Positions 28,140-41,029 of a DNA stretch of 64,000 nucleotides are shown one piece after another; position 1 is the first letter of the stretch, and each line of letters starts with the position of its first letter. The notes under the pieces were generated by a model. It worked only from the letters and a program-made list of their open reading frames with translations, was not told the DNA's origin and did not search any database. Made by a program: the position numbers and the translations under genes. The stretch comes from Neocallimastix lanati (nom. inval.) (Eukaryota; Neocallimastigomycota; Neocallimastigomycetes; Neocallimastigales; Neocallimastigaceae): assembly GCA_016946835.1 (NCBI GenBank), contig JACVTC010000003.1, forward strand, positions 1,795,001 through 1,859,000. The letters run 5' to 3'.

Positions 28140-28900
28140 CCTTTGATTTCTTTAGTCCATGAGTAATGAGACATAGTAAGAATATTATCAGTGAGATGAT
28201 TAATAATATATGATGAGCTTTTCCATTTTCTAAAGCAGCATAATAGAGATATAGCATATTCTCAATTCACGAGTAATATCATAGAGACTAACATAAGAAT
28301 TACGAGATTTAAATCCATAACTCCAATATAAAGTCCTCTATTAATAATTTTTTGAGCTTTAGAGCATCTCCTCTTAATTGAACCAAATAGAGGAGCGTAA
28401 TATAAAACAAGACAAAGAATAAATGAAATTAAAATATATTTCTTCAATGGAAGAGGAATAGATTTATCAATAAGAAATCGAAAGTACGAACTTAACTTGA
28501 CATTTAATTTACTGTTTAATTTGGATTGTATAGGTTTCAATGATAAAGATTTATCAAAAGGAATACCAAAATAAGTATAGTTGTCAGTTTTAGGTAATTT
28601 GTTACGACCAATAAAGAAATATGGATCTTCGTAATTTATCGATTTAACAAAGTTAATCGGTTTTTCAACAAAAGTAGCACACTTATTAATTCCAAAAAAT
28701 TTCATTCTTAATAGCCCATTTATGAACCTTCATCAAAATTTTCTTAAGAGCTTGTTTAGATGGAAGCAACTAAAACAATATCATCGGCAAAAAGTCCACT
28801 ACAACAATATTGAAATTCTAAATATACACCATACTTATTACAATTATCCAGTACATCATTAATGAACAAATTGTATAAAATAGCATTTAATACAATTTAA
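28140..28900 (-). mobile_element. LINE relic: RT palm and thumb
   Basis: On the minus strand the sequence reads LFINDVLDNCNKYGVYLEF (from about 28877) and then the catalytic box LFADDIVLVAS (to about 28761). After a frame change comes KKILMKVHKWAIKN, then after another INKCATFVEKPINFV, YTYFGIPFDKSL and PLPLKKYILISFILCLVLYY (28705-28262). These are the last RT blocks of a non-LTR element, with the same style as the relics at the left end of the window. The frameshifts and the stops near 28262 mark it as dead. A T-tract (28904-28920) bounds it. Confidence 0.88.
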
Positions 28901-29522
28901 TCCTTTTTTTTTTTTTTTTTTACTCAAAAATTTTAAAACCTATTGAATACCTAATAAATAAATAAAAATTTAAGTTCTCAATAATATCGGTTATAAAAAA
29001 AAAGAAAAAAAAATATTGAATACTTTAATTCTCTATAATAACAATATTAATATTATTATTAATACTGTTATTTCTGTATCAATTTTATTTTTTATTATAA
29101 TATTATAATATTATTTATTACTATTTACTATTTATTAATATTATTACACTCTCTTTTAATTATTATTTATTTATTTATTTATTTATTATTATTACTATTA
29201 TTATTTTTTTAATTATTAAAAATACTCGTAACAAATTATTAAAAAAAAAGTTTGTAAAATATTATTTAAACATTATAAATAAATAAATAAATAAATAAAT
29301 AAAGTCTAGTAAATTATATAAAAATATAATAATATAAAAAATAATAATAGTTATTTTTTATATTATTATTTTTATTTTAATTTTAATTTTAATTTTATCT
29401 CTTTATTTTTGTTTTTATTTTTATTTTATTTTATTTTAGCTTTTTTTTTTTCTTTATTTATTTATTTTTAATTTTTTTCTTTTTTTCTTTTTTTTTTTTT
29501 TTTTTTTTTTTTTTTATTAAAT
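28901..29522. other. AT-rich spacer, T-tract at its right edge
   Basis: Microsatellite (TTTA)n at 29167-29186 and (AAAT)n at 29279-29300. A T-tract (29488-29515) abuts the stop codon of the next gene, so on the coding strand that gene's 3' UTR opens with poly-A. Confidence 0.6.
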
Positions 29523-31194
29523 CTATGAAAGTTGATTAGGATATTTCTTATTACTTGGCTTCTTCTTCTTTCTAGCAGCAATTTCAATTCTTCTTTGATT
29601 ATTTCTTAATTTATTTCTTTCTTCTTTAGTTTTCATTTTACAGTATGGAATTTCATCTATTTGGAAAATAGATCTAAGATCATCGTTACCATAACCTAAT
29701 AAAGTCTTCCAATAATAAGTATTTTCATGTTCTTGATATTCGGCAAATTCCTCATTTCTTTTATTTAAATTTATTCTATGTTCATCCGTAAATTTATTTA
29801 ATTTATGAACTAAATCCTTCCAATTACTGAAATAAGTTACATGTGGAGCAATATAAGGATCGAAACATTCAAAAATCATGGACATTTGATCTATTCTAAG
29901 GTCAAGATATCTTTCATAAGTTGACATTTCAATTTTTCCTGGATATTTACCATTAAGTTCTTGAAGAAATTCTCTTGTTGGAACAAATATCGCAACACCA
30001 TTACAAATATTTTCCATAAGTGAATGAGGTGCTGGAGTATATGGTAAATGAACAATTGCCTTGTATTTTGAAAGAACTTCAGGACCTCCATAATCATAAT
30101 CAAGAATCTCATATTTAATTCCGGCCTTTTGGAATGCATCAATAAGTAATTTTTCTTGGAAATAACGATTAAATACAGCCATAGTTTGATTAGTTTTTGG
30201 ATTCGATTCAGCAAGAGTTTGAATATATGAATTTTTAATACTTGGAGAATAAACAGAAGATCGTATATTAACATATTTTGTAATATCTAATCCACGTTCA
30301 CAAGCTTCATAAAGATAAGCTCTATATGGTACAACTACTATAACTTTTTCAGTACTGAGAGCTTTTTTAAATAAATTAGTAAAACTTTCTTTTTCATCTT
30401 CAGGTACAAATTCATCATATCTAAATTACATATTAAAAAAAAAAAAAAAAAGAATTCAATGAATAAATAAAAATATATTAAATTTATTATTTAATATATA
30501 TTTTTATTTTATTTATTATTATTTATATAAATTTTATAATGATAAAAAAAAATTTTTTTTTTCATAATTATAAATATATAAAAATATACTTACGGTCTTG
30601 TTAAGTGTAAAATAATTTTAGCCTTACAATTAGCCTTAATAAAGGTTCTAGCCTCATATAAAACATCTGAAAATATTAAGTAGTCATAACTTTTACACAT
30701 TTTTTCAACTTCTGCATTACAATTTTTATTTCCTGGTTCACAAATTTTAATATTTTTCTATAAATGGATAATGTATTTATAAATTTATATGATATTTATT
30801 TAAGAATATTTTTTTTTTTACACCTTTTATAATATTATTATAATTCAATTTAAATCAAAAAAATTTATATTCATATATTATGTAAATTATATATATTTAC
30901 ATCCATTCTATCAACTTGTGTTAATGTGAAACCAAATTTACTAGCATATTTTCTTATTTCGGTTTTTGGATTTATTTGTGTTGCAAAATGGAAGATATTT
31001 TTTCTTTCTTTCATTTTTGGAGTGAAGCTAAGCTCTCTATTTGGTCCATATAAATTTAAATTAATATCTGGTTTGAACTTTTCAGGTTCCTTTTTTTTCA
31101 CTGAAAGCTTTGAGAAAAGCTTAAATATAATAAATAAGCTTATAGCATATATTATTAATCTTTTAAATTTACTTGTATATACCATACGAGCCAT
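29523..31194 (-). CDS. Putative GT-B-like glycosyltransferase, type II membrane protein
   Basis: Three exons, 31194-30901, 30757-30594 and 30420-29523, join in phase to about 451 residues. The N-terminus has a short basic segment and one hydrophobic helix (LIIYAISLFIIFKLF, residues about 13-27), as in Golgi/ER type II enzymes. Middle segments include YDYLIFSDVLYEARTFI, AKIILHLTRPYDEFVPED and VIVVVPYRAYLYEACERGLD. The C-terminal half has YKAIVHLPYTPAPHSLMENI followed by NGVAIFVPTREFLQEL. A surface-exposed E/N pair before a Gly-containing beta strand and 'P-T-R-E-F-L' resembles the donor-binding half of GT-B glycosyltransferases. The family assignment comes from this pattern only. Substrate and CAZy family are unknown. 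A non-enzymatic secretory-pathway protein remains possible. Confidence 0.6.
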
Positions 31195-33261
31195 TTTAAG
31201 TATTCATTTAAAATAACAAAAAAAAAAAAAATAAAATAAAAAAAAGATAAGATATGAAAGAGAATTTATTCTATATTTTTTTTTATTATACTATTTATAT
31301 TTATTTATTTATTTTTTTTTTTGTTATTAATATTAATTTTTTATATTTTTTTATTGTTCTATTAAATATATTTAAAATATAAATTATTATATTAATTAAT
31401 AAATTATTTAGTTAAATTGATAGGTAATTTTTATTTTATTTATATTTTTTAATTATTTCATTATATTCTATTAATATAAAATATTTAAATTTTAATCAAA
31501 ATTTTCTATTATTTAATCTTCAAATTATTTTTATAAACAAAAAAAAAAAAAAAAAAAAAAAAGAGAGAGATTTTATTAAAAATAATGTTTACACTTTTAT
31601 TAAAAAAAGGAATTATATTTTTATTACTTTGTTATTTTAATTTTTAAAATTTATATTTATTTCTTTTCTATCTATTTCTTTTTCTTCCTATTTTTAATGT
31701 ATAAAAACTCTAATAGATTTTATTAATATTTATCAATAAAAATTTGTTATTTATTTTTATATTTTCGTTGTATCGAATATACTCCAATTTTGTTTTATTT
31801 AATTTAATTATGAATCTTATAAATTATTTTAAAGATGAAAAAAAAAAAAGTTTTTTATTTATTATTTTTTTTAATTATTGACTTTAAAATAATATATATA
31901 TTCATTTTTTTTTTATAATGTATATGTATATATAAGTAATATTTGATAATTTTTATTTATTCGTCCATTAATTTATATATTTGACTATTTATTTATTTAA
32001 CTATTAATTTATTTAGCTATTTATATCTATTTACTTATTTATTAATTCATTATTTATTTATTTATTTGTATGTTTATATATATATTTTTTTATTTATTAT
32101 TTATTTATATTATTTATTACTAATGTGTATTTTTATTCAAAATCTTTTGTATTGGCATATTTAATTAATAAATTAAATAAATTAAAATATAAAGTTTTTG
32201 AGATAATTTTATTAATATTATATATAATAATATATAATTAATAAAGTCAATAAATATAGTTAATTGTATATATTATAATTTATATATAAATATATCTATG
32301 TATAATATTATAAACGAGGTTAATTATTTAATTAAGTGAAAAAAAATAAATCTTATTTCTAAAAATGTATATTAAAATAATCAAGTTACCAATGAATTTT
32401 CAGTGTGGTTTAAAACATTTATTGCCAAATTTTTATAATTCAATTAAATAAAGTTTTAATTAATAAAATTAAATTCAATATAATGAATATAATGTAATAT
32501 ATTAGTTAATATATTAAATGTTCTATCAAATATTCTTTAATGGAATGGAGCCAAAATTGTTAAATATTAAGTTCATTTATTTATCTCTTATTCAGGACCT
32601 CTAAAAGAGAGAGAGATAAATATCAATAAAATGAAATAAAATAACACATACGTACATATATATAAACACACATATATAAACAAACATAAGTAAAATTTTA
32701 ATTATAAAATAAAAAAAAATAATTAATGTACAAAAATTACATATAATATATATTGTATAAATTAGTAATAATAAAGTAAAAATGATATTAAAAAATTTAT
32801 GTTAATTATGGATTATTTTTTATTTTTTATATTTAATGAAATAATATAAAATAGAGTTTTATATAATAACTTTGAATTTATATAGAATAGTTGTATGACT
32901 TTTGAACTGAAAAATTTAAATGAATTTAGTGTAAAATAAATTACAGAATAAGTTTCTTTTATATATTATTAAATAAATAAACAAAATATTGTATTAATAA
33001 TATGAATATTTTTAATTAAGGAATAAAGAAAATATAATTGTAATTGTAATATAGAAATAATTAGATTTTTAATATTTAAAAGTATATTTCCATTTTTTAT
33101 TATTAAATTATATATCATGCACAAGAAGTTTTATTATTAAATAAAAAAAAATTAAATATTCAAAAACATGCATAATAAGTTTTATTAAAAAAATATATAA
33201 AAGATTTAAAAACTTTTTTTTAATTATTATTTTTTTTATGTAAATATTTTATTTTGATATT
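31195..33261. other. AT-rich intergenic DNA
   Basis: Only A/T sequence with short tetranucleotide runs (for example ATTT units around 31980-32100). I see no gene or RNA. Confidence 0.6.
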
Positions 33262-33340
33262 ATTAGATCAGGATTTTAATTCTAAAATGTTGACTAGCTA
33301 CACAATTCTTACAAACAATTTTATTACCAGTAATTATTAT
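33262..33340 (-). pseudogene. Decayed duplicate of the LIM gene's 3' end
   Basis: TTCTAAAATGTTGACTAGCT and the flanking bases match 33748-33820, the last coding codons and stop region of the neighbouring LIM gene, over roughly 75 bp with about 8 differences. A one-base loss in the Ala-Phe-stop region and truncation upstream show that it is not functional. Confidence 0.8.
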
Positions 33341-33763
33341 TTTTTTTTTTAAAAAATATTATTTTAAACCTTTAACATATTAAAAAAAAAGATTTTCTAA
33401 TTTTTTAAAAATATTAATAATTATGTAATAAAAATTACAATAAAAATTAAAATACATAAAAATTTTGTATAGTAACCTTTCATACATACACAACACCAAT
33501 GTACATTAATAATAAAAAAAAATTCTTTTTAAAAATAAATATAATTTACTTTTATAATATAAATTTTATTATAATTTTTTATTAATCATATAAATTAATA
33601 TTATATATTAATAAATAAGTTTTATCGTTACTTTTACCTTAAGGGATAATTAATTAATAAATATATAAGTATTAAGTATTAAGAATATTAAAGTATTTTA
33701 AATAATTATATAAAAATTTGATTTTATTTTGATATTATTAATTATTAGATCAGGTTTTTAATT
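33341..33763. other. AT-rich spacer between LIM gene and its duplicate
   Basis: No gene is seen. It should contain the 3' UTR of the LIM gene. Confidence 0.5.
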
Positions 33764-35934
33764 CTAAAATGCTTGACTAGCTACACAATTCTTACAAACA
33801 ACATTATTACCCGTAATTTGGAAGTATTTAGTAATATCATCATTTTCATTTGCCATCAAATTAGATACTGGATTCTTACAACAGGTACAATAAACATGAT
33901 TGGCATGGTAAAACTTATCTCCTACTTTTGTTCTCTTATCCATAATTTTACTTTTGCAGTAGTCGCACTCAGTGGCAATTTTATAATGATTAGCGCAATA
34001 TGGCATACCATCTAATTCATAAAAGGAGGTAGAAGAAAATGGTTCATTACAAACCTTTTAAGGTATATATTAATATAAACAATTTTTATATACATAATGC
34101 ATATTCCAATCAGTATATTGGTATTGTAAAATTTATAAAAAAAAAAATAAAAAATAAAAATAAAAAAAAAAAAAAACATTATTATTATAGTTTCATTTCT
34201 ATACTTTTTTTTTTTTTTAATAATAATATATTTATTTATGATCATAGTATTTAAAATTCTTACATTACAAACAAAACAATCAACATGCCATGGTTTTTCT
34301 AAAGCAGTAATATAACCTCCACTAAGAATTGGTTCATTACATTTTGAACATTTTATTCCAAATAATCTTTGATAATCTTTATGACAATATGGTTTACCAT
34401 CTTTTTCTTCTATGATACCATTACCTAATGGTTCATGACATTCAGTACAACAGAAATGTTGTGGATGCCAGTTTTTACTCATTGCTGTGATGTATTCCTA
34501 TTTTATAAATAAAAATTTTTTTAGTTATAATGTTCAAGAATTGATATTTATGTAATATATAGTTTTTATAAATTATTTTATTTTAATATTTTAATTATTA
34601 CCCCATCAATATATTGATTACAGAAGGCACATTTTATACCACATTGATTATTATAACAATTTATACAGAATAAATTGTCATCTACAACTTGATAAGCTTC
34701 ATTACAAAGAGATTTGTTACAACTTGAACATAAGAAATGTCTTTGATGATAGAATTTATTATTAGCTTTAACCATTGTTCCTGCAATTGTTTCATGACAA
34801 AATGCACAAGTAGATTTTGTAGTATTAGAACTTGAATTTTGATTACTATTATTAGTGTTACTTTTTGGAGCTGATGTTGGTGTTGGAGTTGGTTCTTGTG
34901 GTTTTGATTGTACAGGAGCTGGAACTGGAGCTGGAGCTGGTTCTTGTGGTTTTGATTGTACAGGAGCTGGAGCTGGAACTGGAGCTGGTGTTGGTTCTTG
35001 TGGTTTTGATTGTACAGGAGCTGGAGTTTTGGCTTGAGATGGTTGAGTAGCAAGAAGATTACCTGAACTTGCTCTTGGAGCTAGTGGATTTGTACCAAGT
35101 AGATTACCTGAACTTCCCCTTGGAGCGAGTGGATTTGAACCAAGAAGATTACCTGAACTTCCTCTAAGAAGATTATTTGTACTTCCTCTTGGAGCAAGAG
35201 GATTTGATGAAAGAGAGGAAGTACTTTTTCCAACATTACTACGTGATAGTTTTAAATGATCATTAATATTTTTTGATAAATCTTCAATATCTTCATTTAA
35301 TTTTTCAACTTCATTATCACTAATCATTTTATTTTCAGTGGTTGATTCTTTCTTATTTTGATCAACATAAATAGTTTTATGTGGATCGTAATCCTCATTG
35401 GTATCTATTTTTATTTTTATTTTATTGAATTTTTTTTTTTTTTCGGTAAATTGTATAAATATTTATTTAAATTTTTTAGAGTATTTTTTATTTTTTTATT
35501 AAAAAAGTAAAATAATATATAAAATAATATAATAATAATTACTTGTCGTTGATGGGGTATTATAAATTGTTTTTGCATTATGTATTTTTTCAGTAGTTGA
35601 AGAATCGTTATTAATTTCTGAGCCAACACTAATACTACTATTATTTCTACTATTTTGTTGATTTTGTGGTCTTAATGGATTAGTATTTGGTCTTAATGGG
35701 TTGTATGCTAACTTCTTCTTTGGATCAGTAGAAGTTGAACGTGAAGCTATTTAATTTTTTATTAAAACAATTTTTTTTTTTTTTTTTCATTTTTTATTCC
35801 AATTATTAAGATAATTTTTTATTCCAGATTTTAAATTAATATTTAATTTGAAATTAGTAATAAATTTTTAGTTTCATTAATCAATTATTATTTTATTAAT
35901 AAATATTTATCTAATATTTACCAGCAGAATCCAT
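33764..35934 (-). CDS. Four-LIM-domain protein, paxillin-like
   Basis: Probably a cytoskeletal adaptor linking actin or cell-wall/polarity sites through LIM zinc fingers. Five exons: 35934-35922 (13 nt), 35746-35543, 35404-34602, 34497-34273 (or 34264) and 34054-33764, about 511-514 residues. The N-terminal half is low complexity: two NPLRP motifs, repeats of NPLAPRGSSGNLLG, and PVQSKPQEPTPAP-type repeats. Then come four tandem LIM domains: CAFCHE...HFLCSSC, CAFCNQ...HFCCTEC, CSKCNE...HVDCFVC and CDYCKS...HVYCTCC. The four C-terminal LIMs with a disordered N-terminus match the paxillin/Pxl1 layout. No clear LD motifs are seen. The donor of intron 4 is ambiguous because GTTTGTAATG occurs at both intron ends. 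The GTTTGT choice restores normal spacing in LIM3 (CFVCNEPF). Confidence 0.88.
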
Positions 35935-36542
35935 TTTTTTTTTTCTTTTTGTTTCTTTTTTGCTTAAATATTTTTAATATTTGTTTAAATATTTTTATTA
36001 CAATATTTAATTATTACTTTTAACAAATTAATATAGAGTTTATATAAATTAAATAAACTAACTATATAAATTTTTTTTTTTAAAAAAAAATAATAATTTT
36101 AAGAGAAAAAAGTATTACTTTATATAAAGTTTTACTAAAATTACTCTATTTTTATTCTAATAAATTTAGTAAAGCTATTAAGAAATTTTAATAAATTAAA
36201 ACCATATAAAGCTTACATATAAAGATAAAAATTTTTATAATTAAATATAAATGAAAACTCTAAAGTTTAGTAAGTTTCTTAACTTAATATAATTAATAAA
36301 ATATTTGATAAAATAAAAATCATATTTTATACGTTTCATCAAATTAACTTCAAGGAAAATTAATTGACTTTTTTTATTCTTTTGTAATAATTAAGCATTA
36401 ATTTTTAAAAATATTGAATTACATTAAATTATGAATTATATACTAATTAAAATTTATATCATTGAATATTAAAATTTTAATGATATTAAAAGTATTCTAA
36501 AAATAAACTTTTTTAAATAAAGTTTCATATTACATATATAAA

Positions 36543-36573
<31 letters not shown>

Positions 36574-37314
36574 AAAGAAAACATATGCTTTTATTAATTA
36601 AAATTATATTGATTAAAGTTTTATAAGAGTATGTATGATAGTTATAAATACTTTTATAGCTTTTCTATATTTTTTAATTTTTATATATTTATTATTGATT
36701 TAGTATAATATATGATTTTAGATTATGAAAATTTGATTAATGATAATGCATGTTTTTTTTTTTTTATTCTTCTTTTAATTTATTTTTTAATAAATTTAAA
36801 AAAATACTTAAAAATTTTCATTTAATATATATTTAATATTAATTCATTTTTATTTATAATTCAAAATGTATTAAAATGTAATTATTTTATTGATATTTAC
36901 CTCATCTTAGAATTAGTAATTTAAATTAACAATTTTACAATAATATATATATTTTTTAATATGTTTAAAAAATTTTTTTTTTAATTAGATTTTATATTCA
37001 ATATTAAATACATTTGTATTTAATATAAATATGTTTTTATTTATAGTGCATAGTGAATAAAATTATAAAATTACAATTATTTTATTGATATTAAACACAT
37101 TTAAAATTATATAATAATTAGTATTTTAAATTAACAATTTTGCAATAATATTAATACATATAATATATGTTAATTTTATTTTTTTTTTATATATTTTATT
37201 TATTTTATTATTGAAAGAATCGAAGATGCAAAAAAGTAAAATATAAAGAAAAAATAATTAATAAATTAATTAAATGATATAAAAAAAAAATATTGATTTG
37301 AAGTATTAATTATA

Positions 37315-37344
<30 letters not shown>
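35935..37344. other. AT-rich intergenic DNA
   Basis: A/T only, with a T-tract at 37320-37348 next to the island that follows. No gene is seen. Confidence 0.6.
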
Positions 37345-37348
<4 letters not shown>

Positions 37349-37351
<3 letters not shown>

Positions 37352-37692
37352 CTATCCCTTGTAGGTCTTGATCATATCATCCCAGCCACAACAGACAACT
37401 AATATCAGACAAACTTTATATCGGGTGTATCAGGATACAACAAAGTGCTCCCATGCCATACCATTTCGGCTTCGACGCTCTCAGTCACGGATTACAGAAC
37501 CACAAGATTTGAAGATGATGGATACGGCAAGCCACAACTACATACACTATAACATTATTATTTATTTACTACATTACCTTTCTCCAAATTAGGAAATCTA
37601 TCCTAACACGTGATGAACACGCAGATACATTAACTAATGAGGATTTACAATACGCAGGAATCACCCCGCTTCAGGCAATGTATACGTATTAA
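37349..37692 (+). other. GC-richer island, unassigned (probable element fragment)
   Basis: About 340 bp of much more balanced composition than its surroundings, starting right after a T-tract. Plus-strand frames read LVGLDHIIPATTDN and SILTRDEHADTLTNEDLQYA then GITPLQAMYTY, in different frames with stops between. I do not recognise the family. The composition and broken frames suggest a recent insertion of foreign or transposon DNA. Confidence 0.4.
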
Positions 37693-37979
37693 TTATATAT
37701 TCTATATGTTAATTTAAAAAAATTATAATATTTTTAAACAATTTATAATTAAAATAATAATAAAAATATAATGTTTTAATAATCTTCTTCATATTTTGTT
37801 TCTTCTGCATTGTTCGCATATGTATGTCCCTTTTTTGAATTTCATTTTTTATTGTGTATGAATATTTCTTTCTTTTAATATTTTTGTTTTTATTTATGTT
37901 GCAATTTTTACCATTATTAATGTGGAGTTAATAATGGTAATTCTTATTATTATTTCTTTTGTTTGTATTAATGTGATTT

Positions 37980-38705
37980 ATATTTTTATGTTTATTTTCT
38001 TCAGTGCTGCTAAACAAAGAATTTGTATTATATTGATTATTTTTATATTCCTTCAAGAATTTTAACTTTGGAATTATCTTATTTAGATGTGTACAACATC
38101 CTTCCCAATTATCATGATAGAATTATAATGTTAGTTGGGTGTATGAGTCGTAAGGTAACGATTTATAAAAATAATTATATTTTGCTTCGTCACAGACCTC
38201 ATTATTTAGATCTTCGAGTTTATTAAAAATATTTATCATATTTGACAAAAATAATTCAAAGTCGTTGTTTTTTTTTTTTAAAAGACATTGATTCTAGTTC
38301 TCTTCTGTAATTTATTTTTCTTTGTTCCTCACTCTTTAGATAGGTACATTCAACCATCTTCCAAATTTGATTTTATTCTAAAATATATTTTAATATTGAT
38401 TGAGTCATCATGATTAAGACTTATTATTCTTTTTGTTTTAGCATCATTTTTTATTTGTTTATTAGTAACATCTTTTACGTAGTTAAAGTCCTTAATGCAC
38501 TTAATTTAAATACATCCTTCTTCATTATCGCTGTCTGATTTATGTATTATCTTTACATTATCATCATAAATATATGATTCTAGGTCATGCGAAACAAGTA
38601 ACAGTTCCATATCAGTGACCTAACAAGGATAATTCTTTTTAGAAAATACTTTAACGTTGGATGAAATTATTAATGATTCATTCATTTTCTTTATCTTTTA
38701 GAACA
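37980..38705 (-). mobile_element. Ty1/copia gag relic
   Basis: On the minus strand from 38695, MNESLIISSNVKVFSKKNYP is followed by a stop in place of the usual Trp and then VTDMELLLVSHDLESYIYDD, which is the N-terminal fold of copia-type Gag. Further down come VCDEAKYNYFYKSLPYDSYT and WEGCCTHLNKIIPKLKFLKE (about 38210-38030), matching later Gag helices. In-frame stops and a gap of about 150 bp show that it is dead. No LTR or Pol is attached. Confidence 0.7.
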
Positions 38706-39142
38706 ACAAAATAATATATATAATTATTATATTGAATATTATTATACTGAATAATCAATAGATGATTTAATTGTAAATACTTCCGAATTTTAATATTAAA
38801 AACTCTTTATATAATATTATAAAACACTAGTAGAGTCTTAATATTTTAAAAACATTTTAATATAAATTACTAGAAAATTTTGAATAAAAAGTTTTATTTT
38901 TTATTTTATTTTATTTTTTTAAATTTCTTATAATATTATTTTTCATTGTTATTATTAAAAAAATTTTTAGGTAAAAGATCGAGTTGATTATATACTCTAA
39001 ATCATATAATAATTGATTATCTTATAGGCTGTAGTATTTTGGTTGATTTAATAGCGGAATTTCTGTAAGATTCCCATAATTTAATTCTTAATAAGGATTT
39101 CTTTTTTCTTATTCTATCTGCTAGTTGTTTATCTTAATAACC

Positions 39143-39208
<66 letters not shown>

Positions 39209-39257
39209 ATAATGTTTTCATAATCAATGATTGTGATACTTTATATAATTAAAACAG

Positions 39258-39383
39258 TTTCTTAATGAATTGCTTAATGTATTGAAATCATTATCTTCAT
39301 TTCTTAATGAATTGCTTAATGTATTGAAATTATTATCTTCATTTCTTAATGAAATGCTTAATGTATTGAAATCATTATCTTCA
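39258..39383 (-). repeat. 42-bp tandem repeat, three copies, coding-like
   Basis: Three consecutive 42-bp units translate on the minus strand as a 14-residue repeat, NEDNDFNTLSNSLR. The frame (39430-39224) has no recognised domain. It could be the remnant of a low-complexity gene or element ORF. Confidence 0.7.
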
Positions 39384-39430
39384 ATTTTTATTATCAATTT
39401 CAATTTGATGAAAAATAACCTGATCATCAT

Positions 39431-39530
39431 TTGAATTAATTTCTTGAGGAATAAGTTTATTTCAAAATGAAATTAGATTTATTGCTTTTTAAGAATCCGT
39501 ACCATTTTTAGAAATTAAAATGAAGAAGAT

Positions 39531-39573
<43 letters not shown>

Positions 39574-40325
39574 TTTTTTTATTGCATATATATTATATAT
39601 GAATTTAATTTAAATAAAACATTTATATATATAAGTATTAATTTTGAGTATTTAATTTCATATATATTTCTTAATTGTGAAATTTAATAGCTAGCTCAAA
39701 AGTTAAATTTTAAATATTTTAAATTCCATAATATTAAATTTATAAAGTTGAAAAAACAAAATATTCAATATATTTGATAAAATCTTTAAACTTTACTTCA
39801 TGTTATTAAATTTAATATATATATATATATATTTTTTTTTAAAATAATTATTATACATCTTTATTATAAAATATATTTAAAATGAATATATATTTTTGAA
39901 AAAAAAAAAAAAAGAAAAAAGTAGTTTGATTAATTAATAATTAATAAATATTTATATCATATAAACTTATATATTTTAATTTTTAATTTTTTATTTTGAA
40001 TTTTAATTATATTCTTTGGTTTTTAATATATATTTAAAAATTGATATTGGAGATGTTATTAATATTGTAGATGTAATTAATGAATTAAAATTTTATTCTT
40101 TAAATTATATATATATATAAAATATTATTAATTTATTAAATATAATAATATTTAATTAATATAATTTATAATATTATAAAATTATTAAAAAATCAAATAA
40201 AGTTGAGGTTTGAGTGAAGTTAAATAAAAAAGTAAAAAAAAAAAAAAAAATTTGTAATTATAAAATAATAATAAAAAACTAATTTAAATATTTATTTTGA
40301 TATATATTTTTAATAAATAAATATA

Positions 40326-40388
<63 letters not shown>

Positions 40389-40413
40389 ATATCTATATAT
40401 ATAAATAAATATA

Positions 40414-40444
<31 letters not shown>

Positions 40445-40972
40445 ATATGTATATATATATATTTATGATATATTAAAAATTGTTATTAACATGTATAATA
40501 ATTTCAATTTTTTTTTTGTATATATATATATATATATATTTTTATAATACATTATTAAAAATAAAATAAATATATGATATGAAAAAAAAAAAAAAAAAAA
40601 AAAAAAACATTAAGATTTAAAATTTGAAATAAATAATTAAATAAATAAATATTAACTTTTTAATAAAAAAGTACATAAGTAAACGAACAAACACATAAAT
40701 ATATAAATATATAAATATATAAATAAATTAATAAATAAATAAATAAATAAATAGATAAATAAAAGAAATTGAATAAATAAAAAAATAAATAAATAAATAA
40801 ATAAACTATAATAATTATAATTAAAAAAATTGGTTTTCTATACAAATAAATTTTAAAATAAGAAAATAGATTTTAAACGAATTAATTTAATATATCATTT
40901 AATTAATATATACTATTTGTAATAAAAATTAATTAAATATATGAAAAGAAAAAAAAAAAAAAACTTTTTTTC

Positions 40973-41014
<42 letters not shown>

Positions 41015-41029
41015 TTATTTTATTTTATT
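39431..41029. repeat. AT-rich spacer with (AAAT)n arrays
   Basis: AAAT tetranucleotide arrays occur at 40314-40390, 40405-40446 and 40730-40805, and a T-tract at 40978-41009 next to the end of the gene at 41030. No gene is seen. Confidence 0.7.

Noticed and set aside
37368-37592. 74-residue frame in the GC-richer island
   Set aside because: No family match, and similar protein-like stretches occur in the other frames with stops; better treated as an element fragment.
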